Shown here piece after piece: positions 32,425-39,944 of a DNA stretch of 64,000 nt (within the stretch, counting starts at the first letter, position 1; every line of letters starts with the position of its first letter). This stretch comes from Nitrososphaerota archaeon. GTDB taxonomy: Archaea > Thermoproteota > Nitrososphaeria > Nitrososphaerales > UBA183. The DNA lies in assembly GCA_029785685.1 (NCBI GenBank), contig JAFLZE010000003.1:40036-104035 (forward strand). The letters run 5' to 3'. Under the pieces are notes generated by a model. It worked only from the letters and a program-made list of their open reading frames with translations. It did no database searches and was not told the origin of the DNA. The position numbers and the translations under genes are program-made.

Positions 32425-33933
32425 CTAGAACCCTGAGGGGATGCCGTCTCCGCGCACGTCGCATACGGCCTTCCTGTATCCTCCCGACACCTCGACCGCC
32501 TGACAGACGCCGGTCCGTCCAGGCAGCGGGAGCCGCTCGATTTCGTAGTCACCTTTCGGAGGTAGCGCATAGCCTTCCTCCACCAGCAGTTTCTTACCTC
32601 CGCCCCAGAGGAACCTGGGGTGTGCGACGTTCTCTTCCGCTGGCATGGAATAGTCCACAGAGTTCGTCACGAAGAGCGCGTGCTGAAGGGGACGATAGTC
32701 CGCTCCGCTAGCCCCTATGGCGAGGTAGGGTCGGCCCTGACGCTCCAGGATGAGCGAAGAGAGGGTGTGCAGAGGCCGCTTGCGAGGCTCGACCTTGTTC
32801 GGGCCGTCTGCGCGGAAGGCAGACGCCCTGTTGCTCAGGGCTATGCCGCACTCCTCTACGAACACGCGCGACCCGAAGTGATGGAACAGGCTTTGGATCC
32901 CCGACACCATGTTTCCCTCGGCGTCCGCGATGGAGAAAGCGGTGGTGTCCCCTTTCCTGACCACCGCTGGCCCCGTGGGCCCACCCTTCTTGGTCGACAT
33001 GAAGGCCTCCATGTCGATGGGGCCGAAGCGCGGGTCTCCGAGCATCTCGTCCCTGCGGCCGTAGGCGACGAGGACCGCCTTCATCGTCTTCTCGATCCGG
33101 TCCCGAGAAAGAGGCCCTGTTGCTGAGAGGTCGGTTTCTGCCAGCTGTTTCAGGATCAGCAGGCTTGTCGCGCCCATGCTGTTGGGTGGGACCTCATAGA
33201 CCGTGGTTCCCCTGTAGTCGAGGGTCAGCGGCTCGACCCACTCCGGTTTGAACTCCGAGAAGTCGCTCTTGGTGCACGGGACCCCGAGGGACTCGAGGGT
33301 AGACGCGATCTTCTCCGCAGGCCACCCAGAATAGAACGCGTCCGGCCCCCCCTCGGCTACTTCTGATATCACCCTGCCCAGGGCTTCCTGCCTGATGCGC
33401 TCCCCCGGGGTGGGAAGCGTTCCGCTGGGAGCGAAGACCTTCTTGGCGTCGTCTGAGAAGTCAGAGTACGCCCCGGCGATGGATCTGCACATGGCGGCGC
33501 CGGCAGGGAAACCGTCGGAAGCGAGCCTGGCGGCTGGGCCCAGGAGCCCTTTGAACTCTAGGACGCCGAACTTCCTGTGCATCTCCCACACCCCGGCCGT
33601 GAGCCCCGGCACGACGCAGGTCAAGGGTCCATACAGGGGGAGCCTGCCGCCGGCCCGTTCTCTGACCAGGTCAAGCGTGAGTCCCGACGGCGCCCAACCG
33701 CTGGCGTTGAGGCAGTGTGTCCGGCCCGTCTTCGCTTCGTAGAACATGCCGAAGAAGTCGCCGCCCATCCCTCCGGCGGGGTGGAAGGTCACGGCGAGGG
33801 CGAAGCTTGTCGCAGCTGCGGCGTCGAACGCGTTCCCTCCTCTCCGGAGGACGTCGTAGCCGACCATCGAAGCGAGAGGCTGCTCGCTAGCCACCGCAGC
33901 GTGCTCGCCAATCAGAGTCCTGCTCAGTGCCAT
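32425..33933 (-). CDS. Gamma-glutamyltransferase family protein
   Basis: An Ntn-hydrolase proenzyme that self-cleaves before a catalytic threonine; KGDTTAFSIADAEGN (about residue 329) supplies the Thr. Other GGT strings are GGNAFDAAAATSFALAV, PAGGMGGDFF and the late IGASGADYRPLQ. It has 502 residues and no signal peptide, so a cytosolic role in gamma-glutamyl compound or cyclic amide hydrolysis is possible. A GGGAG element lies 5 nt before ATG 33933; the TATA box (gtataaatagg, about 34000-34010) is farther away, so this mRNA seems to have a leader. It is divergent from an ArsR-like regulator. Confidence 0.88.
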   Translation of the reverse strand: MALSRTLIGEHAAVASEQPLASMVGYDVLRRGGNAFDAAAATSFALAVTFHPAGGMGGDFFGMFYEAKTGRTHCLNASGWAPSGLTLDLVRERAGGRLPLYGPLTCVVPGLTAGVWEMHRKFGVLEFKGLLGPAARLASDGFPAGAAMCRSIAGAYSDFSDDAKKVFAPSGTLPTPGERIRQEALGRVISEVAEGGPDAFYSGWPAEKIASTLESLGVPCTKSDFSEFKPEWVEPLTLDYRGTTVYEVPPNSMGATSLLILKQLAETDLSATGPLSRDRIEKTMKAVLVAYGRRDEMLGDPRFGPIDMEAFMSTKKGGPTGPAVVRKGDTTAFSIADAEGNMVSGIQSLFHHFGSRVFVEECGIALSNRASAFRADGPNKVEPRKRPLHTLSSLILERQGRPYLAIGASGADYRPLQHALFVTNSVDYSMPAEENVAHPRFLWGGGKKLLVEEGYALPPKGDYEIERLPLPGRTGVCQAVEVSGGYRKAVCDVRGDGIPSGF

Positions 33934-33999
33934 TCAGCTCCCTTCTCTTCCAGAGAAACGACCCAGAGACAGTCCAACGCTTGGGAGCGTTCGAGAACC

Positions 34000-34030
34000 T
34001 ATTTATACAACAAACCAGGTGTATACAACC
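34000..34030. promoter_or_regulatory. Divergent promoter region of GGT and the 34046 regulator
   Basis: Contains two A/T-rich boxes: tttatacaaca (about 34002-34012, for the minus gene) and gtgtatacaacc (34019-34030, for the plus gene). The core GTTGTATAC also occurs in the thermosome promoter at 13720-13728. Confidence 0.4.
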
Positions 34031-34045
34031 ATTGGTCGATAACCA

Positions 34046-34714
34046 GTGAGCCAGGCTGAGCTCGACGCCGTGTTGGGGACCGTGGAGAACCCGATTCGGA
34101 GGATGATAATTTCCAGGATTAGCGAGGAGCCCAACTATCAGCTTCAGCTGTCGAAGGAGTTGAAGATCAGCCAGCAACTCGTAGCGAAGCACCTAATGAC
34201 CATGGAGAGGGCAGGGCTGGTGAGCACAGTCTCCCAGGACAGCCCCCGGGGCCCCCAGAGGAAGGAGTACATGCTGAAGAGCAGCTTCTCGGTCACCGTG
34301 GACCTGGCTCCCAACCTCTTCAGGACGAGGATCTTCTCCTTCGGTGCTTTGCCCGGGGTCGCGGAGACGGATGAGCACGCCCAGATGATGACCCAGATCA
34401 GCGGGGTGCTCAGATACCCCGACGGCGCGTCGCGCATACACCCGCTCACCCATGTGGTCGCCGAGGTCGACAGGAAGCTGAAGGCGATGGAAGAAGAGAG
34501 GGCGGTCCTCCTTTATATCAGGAGCCTTGCTCTGAGAGAAGCCGCGCGCATAGGGACGTCACTCCCCATGGCCGACCGCAAGAGGGTCGTCAGGTATCTC
34601 ATGAGGGAGGAGGGTGACGGCGTAGAAGCCATCTGCTCCTCGTTGGGCCTGGAGAAGCAGGTAGTCTGCGACATTCTGGAAGAGATAGAGAAAGAAATCA
34701 GGAGCTTGGATTAA
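34046..34714 (+). CDS. ArsR-like winged-helix regulator with C-terminal helical domain
   Basis: The N-terminal 80 residues form a winged helix: NPIRRMIISRISEEPNYQLQ, then SKELKISQQLVAKHLMTMERAGLV as the recognition part, and a wing with GPQRKEYML. The C-terminal half (about residues 125-222) is helical and includes a second HTH-like region (VEAICSSLGLEKQVVCDIL). The GTG start is 20-27 bp from a TATA-like box. It is divergent from gamma-glutamyltransferase, its most likely target. Similar architectures are common in thaumarchaea, with no assigned ligand. Confidence 0.8.
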   Translation: MSQAELDAVLGTVENPIRRMIISRISEEPNYQLQLSKELKISQQLVAKHLMTMERAGLVSTVSQDSPRGPQRKEYMLKSSFSVTVDLAPNLFRTRIFSFGALPGVAETDEHAQMMTQISGVLRYPDGASRIHPLTHVVAEVDRKLKAMEEERAVLLYIRSLALREAARIGTSLPMADRKRVVRYLMREEGDGVEAICSSLGLEKQVVCDILEEIEKEIRSLD

Positions 34715-34723
34715 AAAAGGAAA

Positions 34724-34740
34724 GAGGAGCGGAGCTCCTC
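34724..34740. terminator. Hairpin between convergent genes
   Basis: Perfect 7-bp stem GAGGAGC/GCTCCTC with a GGA loop, preceded by an A-run on the plus strand (a T-run in the minus direction). It sits between the stop codons of the convergent genes at 34714 and 34740 and could terminate either transcript. Confidence 0.5.
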
Positions 34741-34916
34741 TACATTCCCAGGTTTGGAAAGCTCGCCTGAGGGACGCCTAGCTGGCCCTGGAGGGTCTTT
34801 ATGCGCGTGGCATACTCCCTCATCCGGGCGTTGTCGCCCTGGACCTTAGCTATGCGGTAGCCCTTCCACGCCTTGCGGAGGGCGCCCCAGACTTGCCCTT
34901 TTTGATATTCGGCCAT
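34740..34916 (-). CDS. Small conserved basic protein, 58 aa
   Basis: Begins MAEYQKGQVWGALRKAWKGY and continues with an amphipathic basic helix (NARMREYATRIKTLQGQLG) and a short hydrophobic tail ending NLGM. The codon pattern is regular and the sequence looks like small conserved thaumarchaeal proteins I recall, but no function is known. The charge and length would fit nucleic-acid or ribosome binding. A TATA-like gcaaaatacc lies about 36 bp upstream of ATG 34916. Confidence 0.6.
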   Translation of the reverse strand: MAEYQKGQVWGALRKAWKGYRIAKVQGDNARMREYATRIKTLQGQLGVPQASFPNLGM

Positions 34917-35016
34917 TTTGTCTGACCTGCTTCGTTCAGGCCCAATTCGGTATTTTGCGGGGGGAGTCTATGTTATTTGAGCCAGTAATCAACGGCGGCT
35001 ACCGCTGAAGCGGACC

Positions 35017-35862
35017 CTAGACAACCGAACGGAGGAGGAGCCAGACGTTGCTCGGGTGCTCGGTTATCCTCCGCTTCGAGTACGCCCACCATCGGTCCCC
35101 GTAGGGGAGATACTCCGAGACAGCGTACCCCGACTTGACCAGGTCGGCCTTCAGCTCGTCTCTGATCCCTTTGAGGAACTCGAACCTGAACTTCGCGTGG
35201 CTTGACTCCGCGAGCGCCTTCGCGCGCTCTACGAGCGCTCCGTCGTGGGTGGCGATGGCGAACCCATCCCCCCTCTCGAAGAGGGACGTCATCAGGCGCT
35301 CGTAGCTCTTGTTGACCTCGGCTTTCGTGGGGAAGGCGAAGTCCGGGCCCTCTCTGTAGGCGCCTTTGACGAGCCTCACCTTCCCCCCCTGGTCCAGAAT
35401 CGCCTTCATGTCCGCCTCGCTCCGCCTGGCGTAGGCTTGGATCGCCACGCCGAGGCCAGGGTGGCTGCTGTGGGCGTCGAGGTAGGTGGACACCGTCCTT
35501 TCTGTGGACGAGGAGCTCTCCATGTCGATCCAGAGTAGCTGCGTGAGCTTTTCAGCGCTCGCCAGGATCTTGTCGAACCTCCGCCGCATCGCCTGCTCGT
35601 CCGAGTCCATGCCCAGTTGGGTGAGCTTCACCGATGCGAACCCCCTGACAGCGCCGTCGGCGAGAGCCTGCTGGAGTCGGAGGTACTCATCCACCTGGGC
35701 GTCTGCGGCACCCTGGTCGGTGATCTCCTCTCCGAGGAAGTTCATGACGACCCCCATCCCCCTCGAGTTCGTCCCCTTCGCGTCCTCTAGGGCAGCGTTC
35801 AGGTCCACACCTGAAATCCATCTCTTCGCCACCGGCAGGACGACCTTTTCTTTGATGCCCAA
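35017..35862 (-). CDS. Proline dehydrogenase (PRODH)
   Basis: FAD enzyme that oxidises proline to pyrroline-5-carboxylate and feeds electrons to the membrane. The TIM-barrel features are clear: MGVVMNFLGEE, LLWIDMESSSST, VAIQAYARRSEADM, VRLVKGAYRE and the C-terminal SEYLPYGDRWWAYSKRRI substrate and FAD motif. TTG 35862 was chosen over TTG 35883 because it lies about 30 bp from the TATA-like gttaatatg; the latter would overlap the promoter. It is divergent from an M24 peptidase that could provide the proline. Confidence 0.9.
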   Translation of the reverse strand: MGIKEKVVLPVAKRWISGVDLNAALEDAKGTNSRGMGVVMNFLGEEITDQGAADAQVDEYLRLQQALADGAVRGFASVKLTQLGMDSDEQAMRRRFDKILASAEKLTQLLWIDMESSSSTERTVSTYLDAHSSHPGLGVAIQAYARRSEADMKAILDQGGKVRLVKGAYREGPDFAFPTKAEVNKSYERLMTSLFERGDGFAIATHDGALVERAKALAESSHAKFRFEFLKGIRDELKADLVKSGYAVSEYLPYGDRWWAYSKRRITEHPSNVWLLLRSVV

Positions 35863-35885
35863 GGCATCGCCGCGCCGGAGCAACT

Positions 35886-35898
35886 ACATATTAACAGT
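35886..35898. promoter_or_regulatory. Shared TATA region of PRODH and the M24 peptidase
   Basis: The A/T-rich acatattaacagt is about 30 bp from the PRODH TTG on the minus strand and about 27 bp from the peptidase ATG on the plus strand; the start codons are only 60 bp apart. Confidence 0.5.
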
Positions 35899-35921
35899 GC
35901 ATACGAGAATCAACTGTTAGA

Positions 35922-37022
35922 ATGTCTCGCGAGGCGCTCCATGCGACGAGGCTGAAGCGGCTGAGGGCCGGGCTCGCCAGCTCGGGGCTGAAGGGCGTGG
36001 TCGTCGTGCCTGGTCCGAACCTGCGCTACCTTACAGGCGGGACGTCGCTGATGCTGGAGCGCCCGTTCATGCTGCTCGTCCCCCTTGCGGGCGAGCCTCA
36101 GCTGATTGCCCCTGCCCTGGAGTCGGGGCCCTACGTGAGTGCGCCATTCTCTCTCGGAGTCCACGCGTGGACCGACTCAGAGGGGCCTGGGGGGGCGATA
36201 AGGGACGCGACGAAGCGAGCAGGGGCTGAGGGACAGTGGGGCGTCGAAGGTAGGGCGCCGTTCCAGTATACGGACAAGCTGGCGAAGGGGGGCCACTTGA
36301 AGCTCGTCAGCGCAGAACCGATCCTCCAAAAGCTGAGGGAGTCGAAGGACAACACCGAAGTCGGACTGCTGAAGAAGTCGGCGCGGGCTCTGAGCCGGGC
36401 CTTCAGCGGCTTCCCCGGGCTCATCAAGGAGGGAGCCACCGAGCTCGAATTAGCCAGGGCCATGACAGACGCGATATACGCCCAGGGGGCCGAGAAGGTC
36501 GACGACATGCTCGTCCAGGCGGGTCAGATGGCGGCCGACCCGCACCACCTCCCGTCAACCAGGAGGGTGAACCGGGGCGAGAGCATAGTGGTGGACGTCG
36601 GGTCGACCTACGGCGGCTACTACGCCGACGTCACCAGGACTTTCTGCGTCGGCCGGTCCCCCGCCGTCGAAAGGGTGTACTCCAAGGTCCTCGAGGCCCA
36701 GGAAGCAGCGGTGGCTGCGTCCAAGGCAGGGACGGAAGTGGGGGAGGTGGATGCCGCTGCCAGGGGGATGCTCGAGAGCGCGGGGATGGGGAGGTACTTC
36801 TTCCACCGGACGGGCCATGGCCTGGGGCTGGAAATCCATGAAGCGCCCTACATAGTGGACGGCGGGAAAGAGCGCCTGGGCCCAGGCATGTGCTTCACCG
36901 TAGAGCCTGGTGCGTACATCCGAGGGAAGCTCGGGGTCAGGATAGAGGACGACCTCCTGATAGAAGGCGGGAGGGGGGTGCAAATCACCGACGTTCCCAA
37001 GGAATTCGGCTGGTGGAGCTAG
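35922..37022 (+). CDS. M24 family Xaa-Pro dipeptidase/aminopeptidase
   Basis: Metallopeptidase of the pita-bread fold that cleaves X-Pro bonds. All five metal ligands are seen: Asp in SIVVDVGSTY, Asp in YYADVTRTF, His in HRTGHGLGLEIHE, Glu in CFTVEPGAY and Glu in RIEDDLLIE. The N-terminal creatinase-like domain (residues 1-130) is present, giving 366 aa, a normal prolidase length. Its divergence from proline dehydrogenase suggests a peptide-proline catabolic module under one control region. Confidence 0.93.
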   Translation: MSREALHATRLKRLRAGLASSGLKGVVVVPGPNLRYLTGGTSLMLERPFMLLVPLAGEPQLIAPALESGPYVSAPFSLGVHAWTDSEGPGGAIRDATKRAGAEGQWGVEGRAPFQYTDKLAKGGHLKLVSAEPILQKLRESKDNTEVGLLKKSARALSRAFSGFPGLIKEGATELELARAMTDAIYAQGAEKVDDMLVQAGQMAADPHHLPSTRRVNRGESIVVDVGSTYGGYYADVTRTFCVGRSPAVERVYSKVLEAQEAAVAASKAGTEVGEVDAAARGMLESAGMGRYFFHRTGHGLGLEIHEAPYIVDGGKERLGPGMCFTVEPGAYIRGKLGVRIEDDLLIEGGRGVQITDVPKEFGWWS

Positions 37023-37303
37023 CCCTGCTTGATCCGAGAGAACTGTGACACCATTGTGTTGGTATCCTCCACGTACTTTACCTTCTGGACCTTGTTCATG
37101 ACCAGCCGGTACACCTTCTCGTCGCTGGGGACGAGAACCTCCTTCTGGGCGTTGAGCACCACCATGACATCCCAGTCGCCAGGGATTATGTGCGCCTCTA
37201 CTACCTCGGGGACCTTCATGAGGTTGTCTATGACTTCCTCTTCATGGCCCGGGGAGACCTTGAGTAAGATGAACGCCTTCTGAAAGACTGGCAAACGATT
37301 CAT
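37019..37303 (-). CDS. Stand-alone Lrp/AsnC effector (RAM) domain protein
   Basis: A small protein of about 94 residues corresponding to the ligand-binding and oligomerisation half of Lrp/AsnC regulators: AFILLKVSPGHEEEVIDNLMKV, VVEAHIIPGDWDVMVVL. No helix-turn-helix is present, so it cannot bind DNA alone and may modulate full-length Lrp proteins by mixed assembly. ATG 37303 is used because a TATA-like ttttaaaac (37320-37328) sits 17-25 bp upstream; ATG 37315 would be closer to the box. Confidence 0.75.
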   Translation of the reverse strand: MNRLPVFQKAFILLKVSPGHEEEVIDNLMKVPEVVEAHIIPGDWDVMVVLNAQKEVLVPSDEKVYRLVMNKVQKVKYVEDTNTMVSQFSRIKQG

Positions 37304-37319
37304 CTGGTCAGCCATACTG

Positions 37320-37328
37320 CTTTTAAAA
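37320..37328. promoter_or_regulatory. TATA box between the RAM protein and PolX
   Basis: The near-symmetric cttttaaaa lies 27 bp before the PolX TTG (37352) and about 20 bp before the RAM gene ATG on the other strand; it is probably used in both directions. Confidence 0.45.
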
Positions 37329-37351
37329 CGAATCGCCGTCAAATCACCGTA

Positions 37352-39040
37352 TTGAGGAACGCCGAGGTTGCCGACGTCCTGGACAGCCTGGGAGACGTGG
37401 CGGAAACCAACGGGGAAGACAGGTTCAAGGTGATCGCATATCATAGGGCGGCCACCAGCATCAGGAATCTGAACGAAGACGTTGAAGCGCTCTGGAATAG
37501 GAAGCAGCTGGAAGACGTCAGGTACGTGGGCGCAGGCATAGCCCGGAAGATTGACGAGTATCTCAGGACGGGGAGGCTCGAACTCCTGGAGAGGATGAAG
37601 GCGAAGACGCCTCCAGGCGTGCCGAAACTCATGAGTGTCCAGGGGATAGGGCCTAGGACGGCCTACCGTCTTTCCCACGACCTAGGGATTTCGAGCGTCG
37701 AGGACCTGAAGTCAGCGCTGGAGTCAGGAAGGCTAGACCCTGAGTTCGGCCCCACCGTCAGGGAGGCGTTCCGGATGGGAATCGAGAAGCTAGCCAGTTT
37801 CGAAAAGCGGATGCTAGTCCCGGAGGCGGAGGCTGAGTTCCAGAAGCTGGCGTCCTACTTCGCTGCCCTGGGCATCGAGGTTAGGATGGCGGGCAGCCTG
37901 CGGCGCGGAAAGGACACCGTCGGAGACATCGACCTCCTCTCCACTGACCCGAGATTCATCGACGCCATCTCCAGGTGCCCCGGCGTAGCCCAGGTCCTGG
38001 AGAGAGGCCCCAGGAGGGCGAGCGTGAAGCTTGAGAACGGAGTGCAGGTAGACGCCAGGGCGTTCGCACCCGAAGAGTGCGGAGCCGCGCTGGTGTACTT
38101 CACGGGCTCGAAAGACCACAACATAGCACTGAGGAACCTGGCAATCGAGAAGGGGTGGAAGCTCAACGAATACGGCCTCTTCAGGAAAGACGGAGAGAGG
38201 ATCGCGGGAGAGAGCGAAGAGGGAATCTATCACGAACTCGGCATGCAGTACATACCCCCTGAACTGAGGGAGAACAGAGGTGAGGTGGCTGCATCGCTCA
38301 GTGGCAAGCTCCCCGACCTCATCTCCTTCGACGACATCAAAGGGGATTTGCAGATGCACTCGACCTGGAGCGACGGGACCGCTGAGATGGACCTGATGGC
38401 AGAGGCGGCCAAGGCGCGAGGACATGAGTACATCGCGTTCACCGACCACTCGGTGTCCGTGAGGGTGGCCCACGGTCTTTCCGAAGAGCGGTTCAGGCGG
38501 CAATGGAAGGAGATCGACAGGCTGAACGAAGAGCTGGCGCCGTTCAGGATACTGAAGGGGGTCGAAGTGGAGATCAAGAGCGACGGGTCGCTCGACTTCG
38601 ACGAGGGCTTCCTCGACGAGTTCGACATCGTCGGAGCCTCTCTTCACCAGAGTTTCAGGCAGAGCCCCGAGAAGCTGACTGAAAGGGCGCTCAGCGCGCT
38701 CGCCCACCCCTCAGTGAACTTCCTGTGCCACCCAACAAACAGGCTGATCGGCAGGAGGGAGGGGAACCCCATAGACCTCTCGAAGGTCATAGAGGCAGCG
38801 AAGAGGAACGGCAAGATGCTCGAGATAGATGGGGAACCTGACAGGCTGGACCTCGACGAGGTGTGGGCGAGGAAGGCCATGGAAGAGGGAGTGCCCGTGG
38901 TGGTGGACTCCGACGCGCACTCCGTGGGCGGGCTGGACAACGCTGCCTATGGGGTGGCTATCGCCCGGAGGGCCTGGCTGGAGGCCGGAGATGTCGCGAA
39001 CACCAGAGAGCTCCGCGACTTCTTGGAGCTCCTCGGCTAG
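37352..39040 (+). CDS. polX: Family X DNA polymerase with PHP domain (PolX)
   Basis: Repair polymerase for gap filling with a built-in PHP 3'-5' nuclease. Order of parts: HhH DNA-binding region (about residues 1-150, with VRYVGAGIARKI and VQGIGPRTAYRL), the palm with MAGSLRRGKDTVGDIDLL giving the Asp pair, VQVDARAFAP (third Asp), YFTGSKDHNIALR, then the PHP domain from about residue 325 (DLQMHSTWSDG, FTDHS, VDSDAHSV). The 562 residues are standard. TTG start, 27 bp from TATA. Confidence 0.95.
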   Translation: MRNAEVADVLDSLGDVAETNGEDRFKVIAYHRAATSIRNLNEDVEALWNRKQLEDVRYVGAGIARKIDEYLRTGRLELLERMKAKTPPGVPKLMSVQGIGPRTAYRLSHDLGISSVEDLKSALESGRLDPEFGPTVREAFRMGIEKLASFEKRMLVPEAEAEFQKLASYFAALGIEVRMAGSLRRGKDTVGDIDLLSTDPRFIDAISRCPGVAQVLERGPRRASVKLENGVQVDARAFAPEECGAALVYFTGSKDHNIALRNLAIEKGWKLNEYGLFRKDGERIAGESEEGIYHELGMQYIPPELRENRGEVAASLSGKLPDLISFDDIKGDLQMHSTWSDGTAEMDLMAEAAKARGHEYIAFTDHSVSVRVAHGLSEERFRRQWKEIDRLNEELAPFRILKGVEVEIKSDGSLDFDEGFLDEFDIVGASLHQSFRQSPEKLTERALSALAHPSVNFLCHPTNRLIGRREGNPIDLSKVIEAAKRNGKMLEIDGEPDRLDLDEVWARKAMEEGVPVVVDSDAHSVGGLDNAAYGVAIARRAWLEAGDVANTRELRDFLELLG

Positions 39041-39083
39041 CGTCTTTCCAATGTTAATAACGCAAGATTCCCGCTCGACCCCT

Positions 39084-39183
39084 GCGGGGGTAGCTAAGCT
39101 TGGCCAAAAGCAGGGGACTTAAGCGGGCGTTCGCAGAGATCCCCTCCCTTAGGGGTTCATGGGTTCGAATCCCATCCCCCGCA
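39084..39183 (+). tRNA. tRNA-Leu(TAA) with anticodon-loop intron
   Basis: Class II tRNA: acceptor GCGGGGG (39084-39090) with CCCCCGC (39176-39182) and discriminator A; T-arm ATGGG TTCGAAT CCCAT (39159-39175); long variable arm with CCC/GGG; anticodon stem GGGGA/TCCCC. The loop between the stems is 22 nt; the anticodon TAA is at 39120-39122, and the extra 15 nt (about 39124-39138) fit an intron at 37/38, though the bulge-helix-bulge is less regular than in tRNA-Arg. TATA-like gttaataac (39053-39061) is 27 bp upstream. Confidence 0.85.
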
Positions 39184-39449
39184 TCCCTAGGACTCGGAGT
39201 CCGTCCTGGGTTTGAACCCGCTCCTTGAAACCCAAGATAGAGGGGGCCCGCGCGTAACTTCCTGGCAACGCCTCTGCCAGTTTTGACGAGGCTTGCGGCC
39301 TAGATGGGCCCCTAGCCGGTCCAGGAATGCACGTCCCCGGAGCGGAGGCGAGGTCACTGTCGAGGCACCCTCTTCGGCTTGGAGGGCTCGTCCACGCGCG
39401 CTGACAGCTGTGCGAGCCGTCCCGACCGGAACCCCCTGTAGGCGGAGAT
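39184..39449. other. Intergenic stretch after tRNA-Leu
   Basis: About 270 bp between tRNA-Leu and the ArsR gene on the other strand. I see no coding pattern or strong repeat in it. Confidence 0.5.
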
Positions 39450-39692
39450 CTAGGCGTCAAGTTCCTTGAGCCCGCCCGGCGCCGGGGCGTAGACCCTCTG
39501 CTGGCCCATTGGGGAGACGCTGACCAACCCTGCCTCGCGGAGGGCCCTGAGATGCCTGGAAACCGCAGGCTGCGCCAGTCCGGGGAGGGCCGCCCCAAGA
39601 CCTCCCGCCGTCATTTCGCTCTCCCGCAGCATGTCCAGGATCCTCCTCCGCTCTGGATTGGAGACGGCAGCGAACACCACGTTGCTCGGCAT
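39450..39692 (-). CDS. ArsR-family transcriptional regulator
   Basis: An 80-residue minimal winged-helix repressor: AVSNPERRRILDMLRESEMTAGGLG, then LAQPAVSRHLRALREAGLVSVSPMGQQRVYAP, an almost canonical ArsR recognition helix and wing. No Cys metal site is present, so it belongs with the metal-independent members that sit beside AHSA1 or VOC genes. Its start overlaps the end of the VOC-like fragment encoded upstream on the same strand. Confidence 0.82.
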   Translation of the reverse strand: MPSNVVFAAVSNPERRRILDMLRESEMTAGGLGAALPGLAQPAVSRHLRALREAGLVSVSPMGQQRVYAPAPGGLKELDA

Positions 39693-39868
39693 CGTCCCAC
39701 CGGACTCCTAGGAAGACGGCTTCGGAGGCTGTTGATGGAGAACAAGTTGCCGCCAGGGTCGGCGAAGGTGACAAAGACGGCCCAGGCGTACTCCCGGGGC
39801 TCCTGTGCCAGGCTGACCCCTTTGGACTCCAGGTCGTCCGCAGCCTTCCGGACGCCGGGAACCCTCAT
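39611..39868 (-). pseudogene. Truncated VOC/glyoxalase-like protein
   Basis: The frame reads VRKAADDLESKGVSLAQEPREYAWAVFVTFADPGGNLFSINSL, the C-terminal half of a vicinal-oxygen-chelate domain (the DPxGN segment and the metal-side strand). The N-terminal half of the fold is missing: upstream in frame there is a stop after about 15 codons. The 3' end then runs out of homology into the ArsR gene. Probably a remnant of the VOC partner often found beside such ArsR genes. Confidence 0.55.
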
Positions 39869-39944
39869 GACTGCCTGAGGATTGCCCCCGGGCTTCCAAC
39901 GGCTCGACCAATCTTAAATCTCCGGGGAGAGGAGACGGCAAAGG

